From Ypsolopha sequella (Eukaryota; Arthropoda; Insecta; Lepidoptera; Ypsolophidae): a stretch of 64,000 bases of DNA. Positions 55,576-64,000 of this stretch are shown piece by piece (within the stretch, counting starts at the first letter, position 1; every line of letters starts with the position of its first letter). The translations under genes were made by a program, and so were the position numbers. Where the stretch lies: NCBI GenBank assembly GCA_934047225.1, contig CAKOHE010000029.1:186001-250000 (forward strand), written 5' to 3'. The notes beneath the pieces are model-generated. The model had not been told where the DNA came from and did not search any database. It worked only from the letters and a program-made list of their open reading frames with translations.

Positions 55576-56468
55576 ATTAAAAAGGTTAAGGAGGTATTAA
55601 AAGGTAATGGTGGTATTTAAAAGATGTTATGTTAACAGTCATGTTAAATAGAAGTAATTACAATTAAATAGGTTCATATTTGTAGGGCTGGTGGCTTGTT
55701 AGGGAAATTGTAAGTGCGGATGTGGAAGTCAGAATGTGTCGGTGGAAGGAATGGAATGAAATGACTTTGACATATGACTATGACGTTGACAACAAAAAGG
55801 GCCCTAACAAGACAACAGTTCGAAGGTGTGGACTTAAATTTATTGTCATCATATCCTGGAGACTATATACTTCACATAAACTTTTAAGTTGAATTGGTGT
55901 TAGGTTAGAGTCATAAAGACTAAAAGACAGTATATACTGTGATACTTAAAGGTTTAACTCTACACGCAGCTAATGCTATCTTCGGCAACACTATACATTC
56001 TCCGAATAGTTGGTTAGAATTTAATGCTGGGAGAGATTCCGAGCTGAACAATTGTTCATTTGGGTATCTGGATGGATAGCTATTAAAGTGATCTTGGTTT
56101 ATGAAAGAGGCGCAAAGGTGTGTCTACTTAAATTGAAAAAATAGAATTTGGCTAGAAAATCTTTGCGGTGTCACTAGGACAAGGTCGTCTCACAAACGAT
56201 CTCTCTGGGAATTTCAGATCTCCTTGTTTGACGGACAGATTATTCGTGAACAATTAAGCCATGGATTGGAGTCTCGATCGGTTAAGTTTTGATTAACTAC
56301 TTGGTATAAACACACACCACACGTGAACGATCTGGGAGAAAGATGATAATAAATATTAAACTTATTTAAATTTTTGTATTTTATATTTTGTTTATATTTG
56401 TGAATGATGGGAGAGAAAATTTCCTTCGGTTAAGGCATGCTAATCTGCGTAAATTTTGGGGGAAGAGC
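55576..56468 (+). other. Giant element interior, part 3 with purine tract
   Basis: Contains the second copy of the interior duplication (about 55690-56372). It ends in TTTTGGGGGAAGAGC (56454-56468) directly before the 3' LTR, a good polypurine tract for plus-strand synthesis. No coding. Confidence 0.7.
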
Positions 56469-59400
56469 TGTGACAGATCGGACCTCATCTGTCCACGTCT
56501 CAATTCACAAATAAATGTTCTTATAATGGACAGGAAGATTGTTGTATGTAATCAATTAAATTACGTTTAAATAAATAAAGCAAATTGAAATCGATCGCGT
56601 CAAATTACTGATTTAAATAATAAATACAGTAAACTAAACCTCCGGCCAAGCAATCGGACCAATATTAAATAGATTAAAAACAAACTTTCAATTTCAAACA
56701 TGATGGTTTCCATTTATGCGTGAACCCTAGCAAGCTGTGAGTTATTACAATGTAGACGAGACGGCGGCACTGGCAGTTGCTGTATACACATCTCACTCGC
56801 TCTTATATCTGTAATAATTTTGTCTCTTTTGGTCGATTTCTTATTGGCGTCAAAAGGACGGCGAGGTTTTCATAGGAAAATGAATCTTGTAACAATATGC
56901 ATTAGGTTGACTCCAATAAGGTGAGAACGGAGAGAACGGAGAGAACGGTGAGAACGGAGAGAACGGAGAGAACGGTGAGAACGGTGAGAACGGTGAGAAC
57001 GGAGAGAACGGAACCGAGTATATAAGGTCATGGAAAAGCGGTTTGGGGATCAGATATTTTTATACCATCGTCGAAGTGCTGTCAAGAAGTCTCAAGGTGA
57101 AGTCCCAAGTTCAGAGTATTGTTACGGGGGGGGTTTTCTTTGCTTCAATAGTAATTTTGTTTTCGGAACTTGCGATTAAAATACGGAATGTGTCAATCTA
57201 TCTGTTCGTTTGATCACGGGGTCATTTCGCGTTCGCGTTAGCTTTTAGGTGGCTGTATGCCCTTTTATCGTAAATAGATTCGGTTATGGTCAATAGTTTT
57301 TGACTTTTCCGACTCGGAGATTGACACAGACGCGTTTGAATTCGTATAGGGTGAACGAGGAACGAGCTAGATTCCGCGATGTGTAAAGGGTTCGATAATC
57401 GTCTTTTCAAGTTCCGAAATTAAAGTACGTACATACTTAAATAATGTAGTAGTGCATAGGTCGATTCAGGGGTTGATGGGGAGGGCAGGGAGTATGGTCT
57501 CTTCTTAGTATTGCCGGACGTGGAAACGGGAAGATGTACCAGGGTGACAATGTGGCATAGGGCTAGTCGCTGGGATATCTTGAAGAGTCAGGCAGGGAGC
57601 TTACAGAGCGGATGTCGCACTGGACTAAAGGCTCGGGTCACCTACTGGTGTGAACGACAGAGCCTAGTTTTAACCTCCTCTGGAGGGAGCAAGCGTCTGG
57701 GATGGCCTTGCGCCAGTTTTACATACTGGAAACACATCCTCCATGAAAGGCGATGTTTATGGCAAAGCGTCAGTGCCGTGAAGAGGTTGCGATTTGTTCT
57801 AACCTTTGTCATCTGACTGAGCTGGTCATGGTCTCATATCTATATATTTATATATACACATGAACATATAGGCTATCCCAGCCAGCGGGGTGACGTCCTT
57901 TTTACCTACTGTATCACCCCCTGTCTGAGTAGGGCAAAGTTTTAGGGTGTTAGGCACACACAGGGGTTCCAACTTGCCCCGCGTCTTTCTGTCGATTAGT
58001 TGAGGGGTTGTATGGTGTTTGCTAGCACAATATACAACCACACACACGTTTAATTGTAAATGTGAGGTGACGGACCTCTAGCCTTGAAATCCACACATTT
58101 GAAAGCCTAGGAATACTTGATTTTAGGGCCAAACGTTAGGCAGGTAAATTCTAAAATAAAGTCTACTGTTAGGGTATTAATAATTTATTTTTGAGAAATT
58201 ATACTTAGTGGGAGGTATCAGGTAACCTTCATCATTGTTTAGGAAAAATAGGTCAGTAAATTTAGGTTGGTTTAGGTTATAAGGTTCCAAGTACATAGGG
58301 ATCTCTGAAAATTATATTTTAGTGGTTCAGGAATAAGTGTTGTTTGTTGACTAGGTTCATTTTTATTATAGATGGTTTTATAAACCCACAGATCCCTAAT
58401 TTTTAATACTAAAGCATAAGGCTTCGATATTGGCAATAAATATGAAATGATATCAGTATTGGAAAACATTTGAGTTTCACCACTTAGGGATCTCTAAATA
58501 TGATGTGCTTACTTAGGTATTTCTTTTGACAAGTAAGGAGGCTTGAGTTTGGCACAAGAATATGCCTAAGTGATAGAGGAGGCATAAATAAATCTTGATT
58601 TTGAATTCAGATTGATTCTGGACTATAAAAGGTCATAACTGTAGTACCTACCAAACCCTTCTTAAGGTCAGTTCTTAGTGAAACTAAGTTGAAATAATCT
58701 TAATTTATATTTATCAAGAAATATGAGCCTTTTACGAATCAAATCAAATAATCTGATTGTAGGAGTCCAAAAATAGAGTGTAGTGACATGACAGCATTGT
58801 TTTGTTAGTACTTACTATCCAGAAGAAAGTTCTTAGGTGAAATAAGAAATGGCTTTGATTTTAATACCCATTTGACTATTAAATTATTTACTTACTGTGG
58901 AAATAGCTCTGGGAGATTTTATTCAAGAAATAAGAATAATTTCAATCTTTATCAATATTCAATAAACTTAAAATACAAATGATGTATTTGTTTGCATAAA
59001 AGTTTTCCATTGTCTGGCAAACAAGGCCTTAACTATTACTATACACCAAATATGGGGTAGTAAAAGTTGTATCTTCGTCATTGGAAATAAATAAATACAT
59101 CTATGGAACAAAAACTAAGTTCTATTAGTATTATTATTACTACTTTACCTAGAGCAGGTTTCTCAATCAAAAGTACTTACTTATATTGAAATTATTCTAT
59201 TCAGTAGTTATAAAATGGACTACATAAATGGCTGTGATTTGTGAAGGATTGAAAGGAATTCTTACCCATCATTTACAATTATATAAAGATAAAACTACTA
59301 GTATAAAGTAGCTAGTTGCCTATTAAATTCATTTATATAAGGTAATTTATATTGGCTAATTTTCATGTAAGGGGTTCATTAAATGAAACCTATGTACACA

Positions 59401-60423
59401 TGAATGAAGGTACGGTAATTAGGTAACTGGTTTTGAGTCTGGTAATGGTATAAAAAGATGTCCATATGATGAATTGTGTCTTTGGTATGTTTAAGACACG
59501 TGCTGATGGATTCAACATCTTTTCTAATTTATTTTTAGTAAATTATGTTTATAATATGTTATAAAACATATACCTTAATTCAAAGAACTAAGTTTCATTT
59601 AAAACAAACAACCGTCTAACTTTGATACTATGGTTTTGTTCGTACTATATTATGAACTTTACATCCCTAGTTTGGAAAGCCAATATTAATTACTGTACAT
59701 TATATTTGCTGAGAAATGTCTAAATGAGATTAAATAAAACACCAATTATCCTAAAATATATTCAACCAAATATTTTTCATAAATTACAGCTGTTATGTCA
59801 CCTCAAAGTTCTTTCAACTTTAATTCCTCAGCTAGAGATCTCTCTTTAGCTATCTAACCTTCTCAAGACACTAAAAGTTAATAGTGCTAGGGACTAAAAT
59901 TGTTTCTGAGAGCAATCATATATTGTACGTAAAAGACAGACAGATAAACACTCTTTATTTGGATTCATGCTCATATAGGTTTTGAAGTTTGAACTCTTAA
60001 ATTAGTCTTTCAGTATAATGTGGACTACTGATGAGAGCACAGCTCTTAAATATTATTTCAAGTTAATGTTTATTCATTCAATAAAGTGAAGTCTCCTGGC
60101 TAGAGCACAGCTCTTAAATTGCTTCAAGTTAACGTTTGTTTATGATTGATAATAGGTAGTTATTATTATAACGGAATACAACTTTTAATAAGGGTTTGTC
60201 TAGCTAACTTTATCTCTGAATCACTTTTAAAAAACTTGGGTTCTACTTAAGGCGCGACGTAAGGTTCTAAACTGACGATCACACTTTGGCCATATATCTG
60301 TTAAAATCATTTCTATTAAGCACCAAGCGTTAAGCTATGTAGGTTGTACGTGGGTTGTTATTGGGAGGATTCAACGGAGTTCAGTATGAGCAGTAGTGGG
60401 TTTTACAACAATACAATAGTACA
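56469..60423 (+). repeat. Giant element 3' LTR (3.96 kb)
   Basis: Matches 31071-34998 except for three extra 9-bp units (56923-57012, ten units). TATA box at 57019-57025. Ends TAGTACA, followed by the CGCT duplication. Confidence 0.9.
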
Positions 60424-62812
60424 CGCTCTGTTGGCCCCCGGTAGCCACTTCTTCGTCACCTCCATCCACGCCAACCGACGCGTCAACAGACTGATCGTCA
60501 GCATCGTCACCGGGCGGCAAGTTCTCTGGGGCGGTCGTGCGTGTGAGAGAAAAACGCTCTTTGTTTGTTTGCATTATCTGATCTTGATGGCGACGCCATT
60601 CTACCCCGCGCCCCATATCTAGTTTATACGATACCGGCCCTGTTCGTTCTACAACTGTCCCTTCAGCCCATTTTCCTCCCCTCGGTCTATAATCCCGAGC
60701 TAGCACTGTTTCTCCCACCTGCACGTGACGTGGCGTGCCCCCGGCAGCCGCGACTTGCCGTGCCTGCTGGTCGCGCGTCCGCGCCGCTACGTCCGGACGT
60801 ACGGCGTCAAGGCGCCCCCGCAGTCGCCGACCTAACAACGCCACTGCCGGAGACACGCCCGTCGTCGCGTGTTCGCAATTCCGATACTGGAATAAAAATT
60901 TACTCAATGCTATGGCGACATCTTCGCCCTCAAATAAAGCTCTCTTTATCGCTTTCTTGACCGTTTTTACAGCGTTCTCCGCTGCCCCATTTCCTTGAGC
61001 CCGGTACGGAGCCGTCGTCACTGGTTTTATAGCGTTTTTTAAACAGAACGTTTTGAAATCATCGGAAAAGAAAGGTGGTACGTTATCCGTAACTAGCTGT
61101 AAAGGAAGACCAAATCTTGCAAATACAGATCTCAATGCGATTATAGTGGATTTCGCATCTGTATTTTTCATTACAGTAGCTTCAATCCATTTTGAATGAG
61201 CGTCCACGATAATCAAGTACTTTTTTCCCCCGCAATCCGCAAAATCAGCATGTATTCTTTGCCACGGGTGCAACGGGAACTCCCAGGGATGGAGCGGCGC
61301 GTGAGGCGGCGCGTCACGGACCGTCTGACAGGCATCGCACGCGCGGCACACCCTCTCGATATCTTTGTCTAAACTAGGCCAGTATACATAGCTCCGTGAT
61401 ATATTTTTCATTTTATTTATGCCTAAATGGCCTTCATGTAGTTCATTTAAGATGTGATTTTGTAATGCTGACGGTATAACCACGCGATATTTGTAAATCA
61501 AACACCCTAGATCTACGCTTAATACTTCTTTTCTAGTAAAGAATGGCTTTTCTTCCTCACAGCTAGCCACTGATGGCCAATTAAAAAGAACATATCCCAC
61601 AATTTTGCTTAATAATTTATCTTTCTTAGTTTCTCTCTCAATATCTTTAAAATTAACCGGCATTGAATCCTCAATCAAATGGATATAATTCTGGTGTTCG
61701 GAAAGACGCCCTTCTCGTGGTAACGGCAGACGAGACAGAGCATCAGCCGGCCCATTGTCTTCTGAACGCACAAACTTTGTGGAGAAATCATATGCAGCCA
61801 AACGTGCTGCCCACCGCTGCAGCCTACTAGCTGCCGTCTGCGGAATACCTCCCTTTTTCCCGAATATATGACTCAGCGGCTGGTGGTCAGTCCGCAACTC
61901 AAAATGTCTACCAAACAAGTACTGGTGGTGTTTAGTGATCCCATAATATATTGCAAGCGCTTCTTTATCAAGCTGACTATAGTTTTTTTCTGTTTCGTTT
62001 AAAGTTCGCGATACGCAACTGACCGGCCGCTCTTCTCCATTGGGGTACCGATGTGCTAGAATTGCGCCTATACCGTATGCTGAGCTGTCTACGGCTAACA
62101 CGAGTGGCCGTCCCTCCTCATAGTGCGCTAACACCCTATCGCTTAACAACGCTCTCTTTGCATTCTTAAACGCTGACTCACACTCGGAGTCCCATTTCCA
62201 GCCCACTTCTTTTTTTAAAAGACTATGCAACGGATGAAGAATAGTACTCAGGTTTGGAATAAATTTCCCATAATAGTTTAACATTCCCAAAAAACTTTTT
62301 AATTGGGTCACGTCCTCGGGTCTCGGTGCGCTAGAAATGGCCTCCAGTTTCTCTGGGTCAGGGTGCAGCCCATCTTTATCTATGATAAATCCTAAATATT
62401 TTACACTGTCTTGAAGGAATTTACACTTACTTAATTTCACAGTTAATCCCATACTCCGCAACCTATCGAGTACAGCTCTCAAATTACTTAAATGAGCCTT
62501 GTTATCTCGACCAGTTACACAAATATCATCTAAAAACACCACGCAATTGTCTACGCCTCGTAGCGTCTCTTCCATCAATTTTTGGAATTTTTCTGGTATG
62601 CAGGAAAGACCATATGGTGTGCGCCGATAAGCAAATGTACCTATGTGTGTCGTAATCGCTGTACACGGCTGAGAATCCTCAGTTAAAATGCACTGTTCGT
62701 AGGCGTGCCTAAGGTCTATTTTCGTATATTTTTCTCCCCCACTTAAGTTCGCAAACAATTCATCAATACGCGGTAAAGGATAAAAATTTCGTTTAAGTTT
62801 CGGATTGATTGT
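60424..62812 (-). pseudogene. Gypsy C pol (RT, RNase H, integrase), truncated and split
   Basis: Coding begins mid-RT at VTINPKLKRNFYPLPRIDEL (about 62812). RT active site VVFLDDICV; RNase H LVLAVDSSAYGIGAILAH and YSQLDKEALAIYYGI. Integrase zinc domain NELHEGHLGINKMKNISRSY with CRACDACQTV; core IHADFADCGGKKYLIIVDAH, VTDNVPPFFSDDF and GNGAAENAVKTVKK keep D, D and E. The C-terminus is split at 60424 by the giant element and resumes at 31070. The last residues read past 60424 (YYCIVVKPTTAHTELR) are giant LTR. Gag, protease and the first RT blocks are missing. Confidence 0.88.
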
Positions 62813-62815
62813 AAC

Positions 62816-63247
62816 AAAAAAGAATCTGTGCAGACAAAGCGCACCAAAGCTGGATTAAGAGTGCTTCTGAACGAATGAAATGTAATTACGACAAACGGCG
62901 TAAAAACAGTAGAGTTTATAGGAAAGGAGAATTCGTTTTGTAGAAGCAAGCCCCTACTAGCAGTGCGGGTAAAGTAAATACAAAATTAGATGACTTGTAT
63001 TCAGGCCCCTACATTATTACCAAGGTGATTGGTAACGATGGAGTATCAAGGGTATGTGAGGTTATAAGAGTTTTGCAGCCTTAGTAGCATCTGACGCGTT
63101 GAGTCCCTATAAAAGCTTAGCCCCACGTCAGATAGTGCTAGCAGTTCTGACGAGCAGTTAGAAACCGAAGATCTGATTGAACTTTTAGAAAGTTAAACAC
63201 ACTTTTTCTGTTTCCATTGCGGGAGCAATTGTTGCAGGATGGCCGAC
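62816..63247 (+). pseudogene. Gypsy D integrase C-terminus and 3' region
   Basis: The plus strand reads RICADKAHQSWIKSASERMK then NYDKRRKNSRVYRKGEFVL, a TAG, then KLDDLYSGPYIITKVIGNDG and SRVCEV, the C-terminal domain of a Gypsy integrase. Further on, after shifts, comes ALAPRQIVLAVLTSS-like decay and EDLIELLES-stop. It lies directly before the 3' LTR and in the same strand as 30061-30805. Confidence 0.75.
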
Positions 63248-63746
63248 TGTAATAACCAACGCCTAGCCTAGCCAAGCCAAGCCAAGCCAAGCCAAGCCAA
63301 GCCAAGCCAAGCCAAGCCAAGCCAAGCCAAGCCAAGCCAAGCCAAGCCAAGCCAAGCCAAGCCAAGCCAAGCCAAGCCAAGCCAAGCCAAGCCAAGCCAA
63401 GCCAAGCCAAGCCAAGCCAAGCCATGCCAGGCCATGCCAAGCCATGCCAAGCCATGCCAAGCCAAGTCAAGCCAAGCCAAGCCAAGCCAAGCCAAGCCAA
63501 GCCAAGCTAAGCCATAGCCGTGCGTCATGCTGACGTCACGCCGCCTCGAGCCGCGCGCGCCGCGCAAGCGCCTACTGGAGCCGCAGTGGAGGGGGAAGCT
63601 ACGCCTGCCTATATAAACGTGCACTGAGTTGATTTTGGAGGCATTTTTGCTAAACTAAATTGTAAGGCGTTACTCTGCCCGTTGACTGAGCGAAAATATA
63701 AAATAATTAAACATTATCTATACTTTTATTTGAGTCCTTTGTTACA
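63248..63746 (+). repeat. Gypsy D 3' LTR
   Basis: 499 bp, TGTAATAACCAACGCC to GTTACA. Beyond the AAGCC array (63262-63512) it matches the 5' LTR; the start differs by C/T at the sixth base. CRE-like site 63531-63538 and TATA box 63610-63617. Confidence 0.88.
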
Positions 63747-63764
63747 ATAAGGTTAAATAATATT

Positions 63765-63994
63765 AGTTGGCGAAACTCAAAACATAGCTAGTACTAGTCT
63801 ATATGAACAACTCTTTGTATGGGAGCTAAGCGAAATTCGTAACCTTTTTTTACTTCCTCCCACACAAATTGCCCCGATCAGCTGACTGGTCCAGTATGGC
63901 AAGGTGAAAATAAATTTTAAGAATTTTGCACAATCCTAATAGAAATAGTTGTTCATATGGACATGTTCTACATATGTTTCAAGTTTCGCCAACT
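63765..63994. mobile_element. MITE at right edge
   Basis: AGTTGGCGAAACTCAAAACA at the left and the inverted GTTTCAAGTTTCGCCAACT at the right; TATGAACAACT also pairs inward, so the arms are about 50 bp. About 230 bp with no coding. Confidence 0.75.
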
Positions 63995-64000
63995 AATTTA

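Larger units (their letters stand above)
31071..60423 (+). mobile_element. Giant-LTR, protein-less retroelement (LARD-like)
   Basis: 29,353 bp between CGCT target duplications (31067-31070 and 60424-60427) inside Gypsy C pol. LTRs of 3928 and 3955 bp start TGTGACAG and end TAGTACA. A TGG-starting primer site follows the first LTR and a purine tract precedes the second, giving plus orientation. Net of the hAT and Gypsy A, the element is about 15 kb, about half of it LTR, with about 7 kb of interior that has no open frame resembling gag or pol. This resembles the large retrotransposon derivatives known from plants, which rely on proteins of other elements. Confidence 0.85.
29641..63746 (+). mobile_element. 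Gypsy D: outermost, gutted Gypsy element
   Basis: Defined by a direct LTR pair (29641-30034, 63248-63746), TG...CA ends and an ATAA duplication (29637-29640, 63747-63750). Of its own interior only about 770 bp at the 5' side and 430 bp at the 3' side remain. RT, RNase H and most of integrase are gone, replaced by Gypsy C and what is nested in it. Confidence 0.82.

Overview
The window is eukaryotic and almost wholly repetitive. It is AT-rich and carries insect-type LTR retrotransposons (BEL/Pao, Copia, several Gypsy), Jockey-superfamily LINEs, and many short inverted-repeat elements (MITEs). The mix suits an insect, most likely a lepidopteran, but no host gene was found to prove it. I see no bacterial features and no CRISPR array. 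I recognise no functional non-coding RNA gene and no intact host protein gene.

Left block (1-14.1 kb). A Jockey ORF2 fragment (1-397, minus) abuts a full-length BEL/Pao element (398-9533, minus) with 429-bp LTRs. Its gag-pol is split by a 2.4-kb unidentified insertion (4168-6556) with an ACGT target duplication, and it has one in-frame stop in integrase. A CR1-like LINE (plus) follows, and a Copia body without LTRs (about 10.59-13.72 kb, minus) splits it in two.

Middle block (14.1-29.6 kb). This is AT-rich sequence dense in decayed DNA elements. A possible 2.9-kb element carries a YqaJ-type nuclease remnant and splice-like exons. A possible 2.5-kb element lies at 18.5-21.0 kb. At least eight further MITEs are present, some with clean target duplications (TAA at 17.7-18.0 kb, TATA at 18.2-18.5 kb). 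Two 5'-truncated LINEs lie at 22.75-23.83 kb and 27.66-29.46 kb, and there is an odd GC-rich patch at 25.1-25.35 kb.

Right block (29.6-63.75 kb). This is one nest, up to five retained insertion levels deep, in which most steps are bounded by readable target duplications. The outermost layer is Gypsy D (LTRs 29641-30034 and 63248-63746, duplication ATAA). It keeps only short pol remnants and holds Gypsy C (minus, truncated). Gypsy C's pol is split by a 29.35-kb element (31071-60423, duplication CGCT) with 3.93/3.96-kb LTRs and no protein-coding capacity of its own. Inside that giant element sit a 1.04-kb hAT (37785-38827, duplication ATTGTCTT) and Gypsy A (42231-55570, duplication GTGGT). Inside Gypsy A sits Gypsy B (43215-49733, duplication GTTAC). 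Inside Gypsy B's pol sits a 1.84-kb inverted-repeat element (44501-46339). A last MITE (63765-63994) closes the window.

The LTR pairs of the giant element, Gypsy A, Gypsy B and Gypsy D look identical or nearly so wherever I compared them, although their genes are broken. The best candidate for something new is the giant-LTR, protein-less element, with a promoter-adjacent minisatellite that differs in copy number (7 and 10 units) between two otherwise matching LTRs. All coordinates come from reading the sequence by eye, and no database search was possible.
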